This document shows positions 33,437 to 41,881 of a DNA stretch of 64,000 nt, one piece after another. Each line of letters opens with the position of its first letter. Within the stretch, counting starts at the first letter, position 1. The stretch is from contig NZ_CADFDU010000018.1 of the NCBI RefSeq assembly GCF_902833045.1, positions 1-64,000 of the forward strand. The letters run 5' to 3'. The stretch is from Burkholderia sp. BCC0322 (lineage in GTDB: Bacteria; Pseudomonadota; Gammaproteobacteria; Burkholderiales; Burkholderiaceae). The translations under genes and the position numbers were made by a program. The notes under the pieces were generated by a model, which saw nothing but the letters and a program-made list of their open reading frames with translations, was not told where the DNA came from and searched no databases.

Positions 33437-34914
33437 GCCAACTGATCTCAACCTTGCCCCGTAGATTGGTTGTTGCCATCGTGGTGCTGATTGTCACGAT
33501 GGGTATCATGTGCAGCTTGAGTGTTTTCGCCGGGCATACGCCTCTTGGTGAATTGAGCGCGGGAGATTGGATGAAGCGACTGTTGATAGTGCCGTCCTTG
33601 GTAGCGATTCTGACGTTTGTGGCGTCGACCATCATGATGGTGACGCCCGCGCAAGCGGCTACCCTGAAGCAGAAAGATGCAGCTGTGCTGAATGCGGGCG
33701 AAAGTGCCGCGCCGTTCGTAGCGCAGGTGGTCGGACTGGAATGGCTGAACCCGCTACAGCGGCGCGACTACCCAACGGAATGGCAGGTTTTGTGGACCAT
33801 GGGGCTTGTAAAACCCAACAAAAACGACGACATGGTCCGTACGGATCCGAAGTCGTTTACGACACTTCAATCGGTCGCAGGGGTGGCCTATGGCAATCAA
33901 GGAACTGAGACGTTCAAAGGCTTTTATCACAAATACGTCAGTAAATTGCTTGGCCTGTTCGGTGATCGCTATGTGATGAACGCCAAATATTTCTATACGG
34001 TCAAGTCAAAGAGTAGGAGTGACTGGCGTGAACTGGCTGGAATGCGTGTCGAGTTCGCCATCCCGGAGCGACTTGATCCGGTGGAGGCGAAGACATACTT
34101 CCAAGGCGAATTCGTCGACAACTATGAGATTGGAAATTCCTCAGCCAAGGATCTCTGGAGCCGTGATACCCCACCCGACGTCCACGTCAACCAAGGCGGA
34201 GCGAACGCAGGCTTCACGTCGCTGAACCGCGCGCTGGATTACCTGCAGGCGAACCCGGACAAGAGCGCATGGGTCATGAACTGGGACGCGCCGAGCTTCC
34301 CGCCGAAGGACGCGCAGATCAACGAGAACATGGTGGTGCTGTTTCTGGTCGGGCCGAATTTCAAGACGGAGCGTGAGCCGCTTGCATGGATCGGTCGCGC
34401 GGCGACGGGCAACGTCAGGGACTTCGAGGCGAAGGCCGGCACCACGCGCACGGTGCAGGCATGGAAAGCCGCCATCGACAGTGCTGCCCGCAACGCGGGT
34501 GTGACAGTGCCGTCGTTGAATTTCGTGGTGCATGACGCTGGGCGCGGCGGTGAGGCGGCGTCGGAACGGATAGGCGCACTGTCGCAGACGTTGACCGAAG
34601 TGCTGCCGGATTACAATTTCAGCAAGCAGACGTTCAATACACCGGCGTTGCTGGGCGCAATGGGAGCGGGTACGGCGTTGACCGACGTGGTGCTGGCGAT
34701 CGGGCGTGCGAATCACCTTGGCGAGAAGGTGCTGGTGGCGGGGACGACGGACGCGCAGCACCCGATGGCCGTAGTGATCGTACCGCCGTCGAAAATCACG
34801 CCGATCGATCCGGACAAGGACTGGTTCCGCGCCCGGGGCGAGAACAACGCCTATCTGCCGTGGTGGGGCCGTCGTCACGACACGGACTACGGCATGCAGG
34901 GCTATTCCTACTGA
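33433..34914 (+). CDS. tla3: Tla3-type T6SS lipase adaptor (DUF2875), resident cassette
   Basis: 493-residue protein with two N-terminal membrane helices (about 11-33 and 50-70) and a DUF2875-type domain (LEWLNPLQRRDYPTEWQVLWTMG, EPLAWIGRAATGN, GAMGAGTALTDVVLAIGRANHLGE, MAVVIVPPSKITPIDPDKDWFRARGENNAYLPWWGRRHDTDYG). Family and position next to tle3 match the Tla3 adaptor of the Pseudomonas vgrG2b-tle3 module, which escorts the lipase to VgrG. ATG at 33433 overlaps the tle3 stop (ATGA), so the two are translationally coupled. Sequence differs considerably from the island copy, fitting co-evolution with its own lipase. Confidence 0.85.
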   Translation: MSQLISTLPRRLVVAIVVLIVTMGIMCSLSVFAGHTPLGELSAGDWMKRLLIVPSLVAILTFVASTIMMVTPAQAATLKQKDAAVLNAGESAAPFVAQVVGLEWLNPLQRRDYPTEWQVLWTMGLVKPNKNDDMVRTDPKSFTTLQSVAGVAYGNQGTETFKGFYHKYVSKLLGLFGDRYVMNAKYFYTVKSKSRSDWRELAGMRVEFAIPERLDPVEAKTYFQGEFVDNYEIGNSSAKDLWSRDTPPDVHVNQGGANAGFTSLNRALDYLQANPDKSAWVMNWDAPSFPPKDAQINENMVVLFLVGPNFKTEREPLAWIGRAATGNVRDFEAKAGTTRTVQAWKAAIDSAARNAGVTVPSLNFVVHDAGRGGEAASERIGALSQTLTEVLPDYNFSKQTFNTPALLGAMGAGTALTDVVLAIGRANHLGEKVLVAGTTDAQHPMAVVIVPPSKITPIDPDKDWFRARGENNAYLPWWGRRHDTDYGMQGYSY

Positions 34915-34928
34915 TCGGATGGCCGACC

Positions 34929-35186
34929 ATGCGAGGGATCATTCGAGTGGGCGACGTCCATAGTCACGGTGGCTATGTCGAGACGGGCGCGGCAAACAGC
35001 GATGTCATGGGGCGCGCGCCTGCGCGTGTCGGTGACCGCTGCACGTGTCCGTTACATGGTCCGTGCGTTGTCGTCGAGGGGGATGGGCAGTTCGACATCG
35101 AGGGTGCGCATGCGGCATTTGAAGGCCACAAGACTTCATGCGGCGCTGTTTTGATTTCTTCGTTGACGACGTCAGGGCGCTCGTAA
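34929..35186 (+). CDS. PAAR-domain spike-tip protein, resident cassette
   Basis: 85-residue PAAR protein: MRGIIRVGDVHSHGGYVETGAANSDVMGRAPARVGDRCTCPLHGPCVV…HKTSCGAVLISS. The paired histidines and cysteines (H11, H13, CTCPLHG, SCG) are the metal-site residues at the tip in this family. The ATG at 34929 is 15 bases after the tla3 stop; an upstream in-frame extension lies inside tla3. Last rightward gene of the cassette, before a terminator at 35259-35290. Confidence 0.9.
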   Translation: MRGIIRVGDVHSHGGYVETGAANSDVMGRAPARVGDRCTCPLHGPCVVVEGDGQFDIEGAHAAFEGHKTSCGAVLISSLTTSGRS

Positions 35187-35258
35187 AACTCGTACTGTCC
35201 GGACAATCGCGCTGCGGTGACGGAGGGTTCGGGGCTGGTACCCGCCACGCTATCCAAC

Positions 35259-35290
35259 GAAGGGCTAGGCGATGTTTGCGTAGCCCTTTG
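35259..35290. terminator. Terminator between PAAR and lipoprotein gene
   Basis: AGGGCTA (35261-35267) pairs with TAGCCCT (35281-35287), followed by TTG and T-rich sequence. Shared by the rightward cassette and the leftward lipoprotein gene. Confidence 0.65.
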
Positions 35291-35308
35291 TTGTTTCCAG
35301 GCCGGTTT

Positions 35309-35932
35309 TCAGTCGGCCGGTTGAGCGGGCGTCCCCGCCCCGATCTGCACCACATGCGCCGCACGCAGCGTATCGCCGAACATCTTCCCCATCGCCGCAC
35401 CGCACTTTTTCGCGAGACTGTCCGAATCGAGACACGTCTCCCCATCGGCGCGCGCCTTGTAGATCGGCTTGATCGTGTAACGGGTACCAGCCGGCTTGTC
35501 GCCGGTCGCCGGGACGAGGGTCGTCGTCACATTCGATACCTCCATTTGCCACGTCGCGCTGATCGGCGTGCCGTAACGCGCCATCTCGGACTCCGTGAAC
35601 AGGCGGATCGTGTGACTCGGCCCCATGGCCCGCAGTGCCGCCGGTACCGGATTCACGAACTTCATCTCGTCCAGTTCGACGACTTTCGTCGGCACACCGG
35701 CCAGTGCAGCCTGGATGCCTTCGCCCAGTCCGGCGAGATACGCGCGACCTTCGCTGCCGAACGCAGGCCCGTCGAATGCCTTGCCGTTCACGACGACCAG
35801 GATTGCGGTCGCTTCGGTCGGCGCGATGCCCGCGGTGTTTTCGCCGATGAGATTGGGCGTGGCGACGCAGCCGCTGACGAGCGCTGCAACCACACATGTT
35901 GTCAATCCACGCAGTGTTTTCATTGTTTTCAT
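35309..35932 (-). CDS. Hypothetical lipoprotein
   Basis: 207 residues with a lipobox LVSGC (cysteine near 22) after a short signal peptide, so it is a periplasm-facing lipoprotein. The body is beta-rich (ATAILVVVNGKAFDGPAFGSEGRAYLAGLGEGIQAAL…, TIRLFTESEMARYGTPISATWQMEVSNVTTTLV) with a cysteine pair near its end (TCLDSD, KKCGAAMGKMFG). No family recognised. It converges on the T6SS cassette; a periplasmic lipoprotein beside a lipase effector invites the idea of an immunity protein, but the opposite strand and its own terminator argue against it. Confidence 0.75.
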   Translation of the reverse strand: MKTMKTLRGLTTCVVAALVSGCVATPNLIGENTAGIAPTEATAILVVVNGKAFDGPAFGSEGRAYLAGLGEGIQAALAGVPTKVVELDEMKFVNPVPAALRAMGPSHTIRLFTESEMARYGTPISATWQMEVSNVTTTLVPATGDKPAGTRYTIKPIYKARADGETCLDSDSLAKKCGAAMGKMFGDTLRAAHVVQIGAGTPAQPAD

Positions 35933-36087
35933 GGCCGGCCTTTGGGAGAACGTCGTGCCGACTCGAGGCTACGCAGTCGAGCGCCACGTGATCTCGTGAT
36001 TGTGTTGGATGCGGCGCGGTTTGCCAACGCCTCGCCCACCCTCTGCCAGAGCGCAATCGTGTCTCCCGGGCCACAAGCAAACATCGA

Positions 36088-36822
36088 TCACATCTGCCTG
36101 AACAACCCCGCATACGCCCGACTCACCGGCAGCGTCTCCCGCTGCCCGCGCACGCGAATCCGCAACCTTCCCAGCAGATCGCGCTCGACGCGATCGATCG
36201 CTGCGTACGCAACGATCACGCCGCGATGCACCTGCGCGAACCGCTCCGGATCGAGCCGCTGCATCAGTTCCTTCAGCGGCGTGCGAATCACGAGCCGTTC
36301 ACCGGCGGTGACGATTTCCGTGTATTTCTCCGACGCCTGGAAATACAGCACGTCGTCGACCGACACGAGCCGTGTCGCATCCTTCACGCCAACCGTCAGC
36401 CACCGGATCGGTGCCGCCTCTCTCGCTTGCGCCGCCTGCGCCAGCGCATCGGTTTGCGCGGGCGCCGGCCCGCCGCGCTGCAGCTTCGCGATACAGCGCA
36501 GCAGCCGCTCGTCCGTTACCGGCTTCAGCAGGTAGTCGACCGCGGCCCGATCGAACGCGTCGACCGCATATTCATCGTAGGCCGTGACGAACACGACATG
36601 CACGTCGGGCACCAGCGCAGCGAGCTTCAACCCGTCGATGCCGGGCATCCGGATGTCGAGGAACGCGATGTCCGGGCGCGGCGATGCGTTCAGCGCGGCC
36701 AGCGTTTCGATGCCGTTGCGCGGCATCGCGACGATCTCCAGTTCGGGCCAAAGCTGGCCCAGCCGCTGCGCGAGCGACGCGGACAGGTTCGGTTCGTCGT
36801 CGGCAATGAGAGCAGTCGGCAT
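36088..36822 (-). CDS. LytTR-type response regulator
   Basis: 244-residue regulator. Receiver domain 1-118: acidic ADDE (8-10), phosphoacceptor Asp56 in FLDIRMPG, switch Thr in VVFVTAYDEYAVDAFDRAA and Lys in DYLLKPV. After an alanine-rich linker, the LytTR DNA-binding domain covers about 140-240 (DVLYFQASEKYTEIVTAGERLVIRTPLKELMQRLDPERFAQVHRGVIV). Belongs to the AlgR/LytR group. The start sits two bases after the partner kinase stop, so both are one operon read leftward. Confidence 0.93.
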   Translation of the reverse strand: MPTALIADDEPNLSASLAQRLGQLWPELEIVAMPRNGIETLAALNASPRPDIAFLDIRMPGIDGLKLAALVPDVHVVFVTAYDEYAVDAFDRAAVDYLLKPVTDERLLRCIAKLQRGGPAPAQTDALAQAAQAREAAPIRWLTVGVKDATRLVSVDDVLYFQASEKYTEIVTAGERLVIRTPLKELMQRLDPERFAQVHRGVIVAYAAIDRVERDLLGRLRIRVRGQRETLPVSRAYAGLFRQM

Positions 36823-36823
36823 G

Positions 36824-37909
36824 TCAGTCGATCGGAATCAGCAGGGTAGCGGTGACGCCATGCGCGGCGGCGGCGTTCGTTTCGACAGAGACGCGGCCGC
36901 GCTCGCCGTGCAGCGTCCGGATGCGCGCCGCGACGTTGGCGAGCCCGACGCCGCCATGCAGGCGCGTGTCGCCTTTGCCGAGGCCGACGCCCGTATCGAT
37001 CACGTTGAGTTCGAGGCTGTCGCCCCGCATCCTGCCGCGAATCACGATCATGCCGCCGTCGATCGACGGCTCGATCCCGTGCAGCAGCGCATTCTCGACG
37101 AGCGGTTGCAGCAGCAGCGGCGAGAACGGCAGCGCGTGCAGATCCGTCGGCACGTCGATCGCATACGAGAGCCGCTCGCCGAGCCGGATCGACGCGATCT
37201 TCAGCAACGCGTCGACGAGCTCGAGTTCTTCACCGAGCGTGGAAGTCGCATCGCGCGTGCGTCGCAGGCTCGCACGCAGGTAGCGGTTCAGGCTGTCGAG
37301 CATCGTCGACGCGCGAGCCGGATCGCGCTCGATCAGGCTCTGCACGTTCGCGAGCGTATTGAACAGGAAGTGCGGCTCGATCTGCGCCTGCAGCAGCGCC
37401 AGGCGGGCGGCCGTCTCGGCCTGGCGCGCTTCGGCGGCTTCGCGGCGCTCGGTCTCGAGCGTCGCACGCATGCGCATGGACTGCAGGAACAGCGACACGC
37501 ACACGAACAGGATCGCCGAGATGAGAAACGACGGCCCGTAGTTGTCCCACGTGCCGATGCGGGCGCGCCCGAACACGTGCGGCACGTTTCCGCCGACGAT
37601 CGTCGCCGAGATCTCGAAGCCGATGAGCACGCTGGCCGGTGCGATCACGATGGCTTTCAGCACGAGCCCAGGCTTGCGCGGCAGCAGCCGGTCGGCGGCA
37701 TAGCTGAACAGCAGCGCGCAGAAACCGATCGCGTTGGAGACGACGAGGTAGGACAGCAGCGGTTCCTGGAAATGGAGCGCCCAGAAACCCAGGCCGACGA
37801 CCGAGTTGAAGCACGCGAACGCAAGCAGTGCGGCCGGATCGCGCAACAGCCGCGGCGAGGTGCCGGCGGATGGCGGCGGAATCGGCGAAGGGTCGGACGT
37901 GGCTCGCAT
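36824..37909 (-). CDS. LytS-like sensor histidine kinase
   Basis: 361 residues. Five hydrophobic helices between about 22 and 150 form the sensor part. The His_kinase domain follows: AETAARLALLQAQIEPHFLFNTLANVQSLIERDPARAS carries the phosphorylated histidine in EPHFLFN, then the HATPase domain with LLQPLVENALLHGIEP (N box) and VIDTGVGLGKG (G1). No long periplasmic domain, so it likely senses a membrane state. The ATG at 37909 (MRATSDPS) is preferred to a much longer open frame extending to 38989. Cotranscribed with the response regulator. Confidence 0.92.
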   Translation of the reverse strand: MRATSDPSPIPPPSAGTSPRLLRDPAALLAFACFNSVVGLGFWALHFQEPLLSYLVVSNAIGFCALLFSYAADRLLPRKPGLVLKAIVIAPASVLIGFEISATIVGGNVPHVFGRARIGTWDNYGPSFLISAILFVCVSLFLQSMRMRATLETERREAAEARQAETAARLALLQAQIEPHFLFNTLANVQSLIERDPARASTMLDSLNRYLRASLRRTRDATSTLGEELELVDALLKIASIRLGERLSYAIDVPTDLHALPFSPLLLQPLVENALLHGIEPSIDGGMIVIRGRMRGDSLELNVIDTGVGLGKGDTRLHGGVGLANVAARIRTLHGERGRVSVETNAAAAHGVTATLLIPID

Positions 37910-38326
37910 GGTGTCGGGTGAGGGTATGGGCGCGCGATGCACCGATGGCCTGACCTTGCTGCCGGCCGGGACGGCTGCGTGCGCATTGCGACGAACCGCG
38001 CGCGGCTTCGACGAAGCGCTTCGGCTGCCGACGGTTGGCCGGGTTCCGTCACGAGTGTAGTGGAAGGGGCCGCGGATGGACACGGGGCATCGCAGGTTGC
38101 GCGTCGAACACGACGCACCGAGCGGCCGGTTGAAGGCGGCTCTTTCGGTGCAGCAGTCGCCTGCGGCCGGATTCATGGGTGCATCGGCCTTCCCGATCCG
38201 CCGAGCGATCGTCGCCTCGATGCGCAACTCATCCGCGAATTCCGGCGTCCCGTCGCAAGTCGCGCCGCCTGCCGGGACCAGGCAGTAAGGTGTTGCCGTG
38301 TCCACTCCGATCAGGCGAGCCCGGCC
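37910..38326. other. Intergenic region between divergent genes
   Basis: 417 bases separating the sensor kinase (leftward) from the membrane-protein gene (rightward). Long open frames through it are GC-rich shadows without ribosome binding sites. It must contain both promoters; none is distinct enough to call. Confidence 0.5.
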
Positions 38327-38869
38327 ATGTCCGCGATCTTTCACCTGAAGCCATACGTCTACGTCATGTTCTGCGTGCTGCTCCATATCGGCATCAAGCG
38401 CTGTTTCCCGCGCGAGGTGCCGGTGGCACGACCGCTGATCTCGCCGGTCGCGTTCGGGATGCTCGGCATCGCCAGCCTGAACGGACTCTTTCCGCATGCG
38501 GGTGTCGACGCGAATGCGATCGCGCTGGCGGCCGTCCTGGGCGGCGCGGCGCTGGGCTGGCTGCACGCGGGCCGGTGGCGGCTCGAATACCGTCCGGCCT
38601 CGTCGGGGCTGCGTGTGCGCCTGCCCGGCGACGCGAGCCTGCTCGTCACGTTGATGCTGACGTTCGTCGCCGAAACCGGCATCCATTACGCGGTCGCCGT
38701 GCACGCGCCGTGGGCGGCGACGAGCGGCTTCGTGATGCTGTCGTTCGCGGTATGGGGCGTGCTCGTCGGGATGACACTCGGGCGCGCGGTGAACGTGGTC
38801 GTGCGCGGCATGCGCCAGGCGAGCGGATCGGGGCGTGGGGGTTTCCCGTATTCGGTCGATCCGCGATGA
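38327..38869 (+). CDS. Conserved membrane protein
   Basis: 180 residues, four to five membrane helices (KPYVYVMFCVLLHIGIKRCF; PVAFGMLGIASLNGLF; AIALAAVLGGAALGWL; SLLVTLMLTFVAETGIHYAVAV; GFVMLSFAVWGVLVGMTLG). Resembles a family of small uncharacterised inner-membrane proteins (DUF6622-like) found in Burkholderia; the family name is from memory. Start ATG at 38327 is chosen because the hydrophobic domain begins at once; upstream open sequence is not coding in character. No operon partner visible. Confidence 0.7.
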   Translation: MSAIFHLKPYVYVMFCVLLHIGIKRCFPREVPVARPLISPVAFGMLGIASLNGLFPHAGVDANAIALAAVLGGAALGWLHAGRWRLEYRPASSGLRVRLPGDASLLVTLMLTFVAETGIHYAVAVHAPWAATSGFVMLSFAVWGVLVGMTLGRAVNVVVRGMRQASGSGRGGFPYSVDPR

Positions 38870-39205
38870 AGGGGGCGCAACAGCCGGCCAATGGGGCAAC
38901 TGACGGCCAGGCATGCGATGCTGAGGGTATTCAACCGAGACTGCGTGTAACGAGCGCTGTTCAACACCGCGTTTTCCTGTCACGGCCACGTCACGGCGCG
39001 CTCATAACGTTGCACGTTCCCGTCGCGGCGGCACCGCCGGACCGGGAACGTGCGCAACCCGCTCGCGACGACGTGCCCGCGTCGCAGGCGGCCCCACCGG
39101 GATCTCGCTCCCGGCGGCGCGGCGGTCACGCATCGCGCCATTTCATTCGAAAATACGATCGACGACGGTTCGAACCGGATCGCGGGCGATCAGGAGACAG
39201 GGACC
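38870..39205. other. Intergenic region, nothing identified
   Basis: 336 bases between the membrane-protein gene and the small gene at 39206. Open frames across it are low-quality shadows; no repeats, tRNA or clear promoter seen. Confidence 0.45.
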
Positions 39206-39409
39206 ATGCTGAGTCCGCATGAATTCTCGATGCTGTTGCGCGTCGCGCGTGCGCCGGACAGCGTCGATCCGTCGAATCCCGCGTTCGCCGTGCTGGTCGA
39301 GAAGCGGCTGGTGGACGATACGCAGGTGCGCCTGAACGCCGTGGCTGCGCGCCCGGCGCTGACACCGATCGGCCGGATGCTGCTGGCGCGCTTCGATCAA
39401 GCGGCCTGA
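39206..39409 (+). CDS. Small hypothetical protein (67 aa)
   Basis: Starts MLSPHEFSMLLRVARAPDSVDPSNPAFAVLVEKRLVDD at 39206, with AGGAGA eight bases upstream, the reason for preferring it to a longer frame from 39050. The pattern (short helix, VLVEKRLV, LTPIGRMLLARFDQ) looks like a degenerate winged-helix domain. Function unknown. It converges with the binding-protein gene at 39469. Confidence 0.6.
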   Translation: MLSPHEFSMLLRVARAPDSVDPSNPAFAVLVEKRLVDDTQVRLNAVAARPALTPIGRMLLARFDQAA

Positions 39410-39468
39410 AGGGGCGCGTCACGCTTTCGTCGAGACGAAGAACGTGACGCGTTGAAGCGCCGAGCCGC

Positions 39469-40269
39469 TTACTGCGCGACCGGCACGGTCACGTCGCTGC
39501 CGAACCAGTGCATCGAAATTTTCTTCAGCGTGCCGTCCTTGCGCAGCGAATCGAGCGCGTCGTTGATCGCCTTCTCGAACTTCGGATTGCCCTTGCGGAA
39601 CGGGATCGCCATTTCCTGCTTGCCGCCGTTCAGCACCGCGCCCGCGCGCAGCGGCAGGTTCGACGTCTTGATCATGTACGGCAGCATCAGGCGGTCGTCG
39701 AGCGTCGCCTCGATCCGGCCCGCGGCGAGGTCGCGCAGCTTCTCCGGCGCGCCCGGATACGTCTGCACCTCGATGCCCGGCACGGTGCGCGCCATCTGGT
39801 CATAGTTGGTACCGAGCGTCACGCCGAGCTTCTTGCCCTTGAAGTCGTCGAGCGACTTGAAGTTGCGCGTGTCGTCCTTGCGCTGGATCAGCTGCGCGGC
39901 CGAGTACGTGTACGGCTCGCTGAAGTCGAGCGCTTCCTTGCGCTGCGGCGTGATCGTGACCTGGTTGACGATCACGTCGAACTTGCCGGCCTGCAGGCCC
40001 GCGATGATGCCGCTCCATTCGGTCGGGATGAACTGCGTCTTCACGCCGAGCTTGCCGGCGACGGCGTTCGCGACGTCGACGTCGAAACCTTCGAGCTGGC
40101 CCGACGTGCCGCGCGAGTTGAACGGCGGATACGTGCCTTCGAGGCCGACGCGCAGCACGCCGGCTTTCTTCACCGAATCGAGCAGGTCTTCCGCATGCGC
40201 GGCGACGGCCGTGAAGCCGAGGGCCGACGCGAGCAGCAGGCCCGACAGCAGGAACTTCGAACGTTTCAT
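39469..40269 (-). CDS. Amino-acid ABC transporter periplasmic binding protein
   Basis: 266 residues with a Sec signal peptide (1-26, ending AHA). Solute-binding family 3 fold: GVLRVGLEGTYPPFNSRG…GQLEGFDVDVANAVAGKLG, TEWSGIIAGLQAGKFDVIVNQVTITPQRKEALDFSEPYTYS, the hinge LGTNYDQMARTVPGIEV and C-terminal SMHWFGSDVTVPV. Closest in character to cystine/polar amino-acid binding proteins of the FliY/TcyJ type. No permease or ATPase gene is adjacent, so it may serve a transporter elsewhere. ATG at 40269 with a GATC-rich leader. Confidence 0.9.
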   Translation of the reverse strand: MKRSKFLLSGLLLASALGFTAVAAHAEDLLDSVKKAGVLRVGLEGTYPPFNSRGTSGQLEGFDVDVANAVAGKLGVKTQFIPTEWSGIIAGLQAGKFDVIVNQVTITPQRKEALDFSEPYTYSAAQLIQRKDDTRNFKSLDDFKGKKLGVTLGTNYDQMARTVPGIEVQTYPGAPEKLRDLAAGRIEATLDDRLMLPYMIKTSNLPLRAGAVLNGGKQEMAIPFRKGNPKFEKAINDALDSLRKDGTLKKISMHWFGSDVTVPVAQ

Positions 40270-40700
40270 CGCTGATCTCCAGTGTTCAGTATGGTGTTGT
40301 GTGGTGAGCGCCGGGCGCCGGCTGGCCCCGGTGGGCCGCAATACGGGCACGTAGACACTACTCGCAACCGCGCCGCGCCGAAAGTCGAATCGGCCCTGAT
40401 TGCGATCGATTTCAGCGGGCGGTGGGCGTACCGCGCAGTACGACGAAGGGCCCATCTGCGAGGAACGACCGGTCGGACAGCCGGCGCCGGTTTGCGTGGC
40501 ATATGCTCTGCTCGGGAGCATCATCTGCGTCGAACATGAAATGGCCGGCCGGCCCGCGCAACGTCCTCGCACACAAGATACCGGTGAGCTCCATGGCCGG
40601 TATCGGTCAACGTCACGGGCGCGGAATGGGCATAATGTCGGCCACGCCAACGTGGCCCTGCGGCGCCTCGTCAAGCCATCCCGTTACAACCGCGCTACCC
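40270..40700. other. Intergenic region
   Basis: 431 bases between the binding-protein gene (leftward) and the small gene at 40701. Several open frames cross it in both directions but none has a ribosome binding site or protein character. Promoters for both genes must lie here. Confidence 0.45.
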
Positions 40701-41003
40701 ATGTCGACCATTACCGCGACCACCATGTCGCTGAAACACATTCTTGAAAACCCCGGCGATTTCTCCGGTTGGCTCTGTCTGCCGCCGATGCCGTGGACGC
40801 TCGATACAGAAGGCGTATTCACCGAAGACGCCGACAGTACCGAAGCCATCGCACTTCAACCCGGCTGGCGCATCACACTGAACAGCGCAACGATCGAAGA
40901 CATCGTGATCAACGCGCATGATCAGGTTGACGAACCGAGCATCGCGCAACTGCTCGACGCATTCGTGTACTACATCGATAACGACGAGTTCATTCTGCTC
41001 TGA
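40701..41003 (+). CDS. Small acidic hypothetical protein
   Basis: 100 residues from the ATG at 40701 (or 92 from 40725, MSLKHILENPGDF). Acidic and aromatic: SLKHILENPGDFSGWLCLPPMPWTLDTEGVFTEDADSTE…EDIVINAHDQVDEPSIAQLLDAFVYYIDNDEFILL. Not recognised; it looks like a complete small domain. Ends before a strong terminator shared with tssL, so it borders but is not part of the T6SS core. Confidence 0.65.
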   Translation: MSTITATTMSLKHILENPGDFSGWLCLPPMPWTLDTEGVFTEDADSTEAIALQPGWRITLNSATIEDIVINAHDQVDEPSIAQLLDAFVYYIDNDEFILL

Positions 41004-41027
41004 CGACGCACACTCCGCGCCACAGTC

Positions 41028-41054
41028 AAAAAGGACCGCCGGGCGGTCCTTTCT
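41028..41054. terminator. Bidirectional terminator before the T6SS core
   Basis: AAAGGACCGCC and GGCGGTCCTTT form an almost perfect palindrome at about 41030-41052 between the converging small gene and tssL. Confidence 0.85.
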
Positions 41055-41098
41055 TCATCAAGCAGCCGTGTTCGAACGAAGCACTACGTCGACGGCTC

Positions 41099-41881
41099 TC
41101 AAGGCAACGAAATCGTCAAATTAGCCGACTCCGGCCCGACCTTGATCACCTGCGAATAAGGCGCCAGCGCCTGCAGCGTCTTGTCCTTCAGATACGTGTT
41201 GAGCCCGAGATACCCGAGCAGCGCGACCAGCGCGAACACGGCCCCGATCGCCCAAACCGGCACCTCGCGCTTGAGTCGATGCGCGATCTGATCCGGCAAC
41301 GGCCAATGCGGCGCGAACGGCGCCCGCTTGCCCTTCATATGCGCGATCTCGTCCCCCAGCCGCGCGGTAAGGTAAGCCAGCTTCTCCGGCCCTTCGAGCA
41401 GATACTTGCCCTGGAACCCGAGCAGCAGGCACATGTGAAACACTTCGAGTGACTGCAGCCGCGCCGCGCCCTGCGCGCGGCAATCCTCGAGATACTGGAA
41501 GAACTTCTCGCCCGCGAGCTGCTCGCCGAACAGCACGAGCTGCAGCGGCCGGCGCTCCCAGTCCGTGCGGATCTTGAACTGCGACGACAGCACCATCTCG
41601 TCGATCGCCGCGCAGAACGCGAACTTCGCGCCGTACACGTCTTCAGCCGCGATATTCAGCTTCTTCGCGCCGCGCTCGAAGTCCGACAGGAACTCCTGGA
41701 TCCGCGTGCTGAATTCGCCCGCGCTCTCCGGCTCCCGCCCGTTCTTGAGCAGGAACAGCATGAAGAACCCGTCGTACAGCAGGTCGAGCAGCGAACGGGC
41801 CTGGAACGAGGCGTCGGTCGACGCCGGGGTATGCAGGGGGGCCGGCGCGTTGTCGCCGAACAGGGAAGGCGCGTAGCTCAT
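41099..41881 (-). CDS. tssL: TssL (IcmH/DotU-type) T6SS inner-membrane protein
   Basis: 260 residues; with TssM and TssJ it builds the T6SS membrane complex. The cytoplasmic DotU domain (about 30-200) includes SLLDLLYDGFFMLFLLKNG, KLNIAAEDVYGAKFAFCAAIDEMVLSS, LVLFGEQLAGEKFFQYLEDC and MCLLLGFQGKYLLEG. A single C-terminal membrane helix lies at about 215-238 (VWAIGAVFALVALLGYLGL) with only a short periplasmic tail. It has no OmpA-type peptidoglycan-binding extension, which some TssL have; a separate OmpA-like protein is encoded at 55067. Stop at 41099; start overlaps the tssK stop by four bases. Confidence 0.95.
   Translation of the reverse strand: MSYAPSLFGDNAPAPLHTPASTDASFQARSLLDLLYDGFFMLFLLKNGREPESAGEFSTRIQEFLSDFERGAKKLNIAAEDVYGAKFAFCAAIDEMVLSSQFKIRTDWERRPLQLVLFGEQLAGEKFFQYLEDCRAQGAARLQSLEVFHMCLLLGFQGKYLLEGPEKLAYLTARLGDEIAHMKGKRAPFAPHWPLPDQIAHRLKREVPVWAIGAVFALVALLGYLGLNTYLKDKTLQALAPYSQVIKVGPESANLTISLP

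Noticed and set aside
35309-35932. Lipoprotein as the immunity protein of the resident lipase
   Set aside because: Opposite strand, separated by a terminator and no family match; kept only as a candidate to test.
37910-38989. N-terminal extension of the sensor kinase
   Set aside because: The frame stays open but the added residues are low-complexity and the five-helix sensor begins right after the ATG at 37909.
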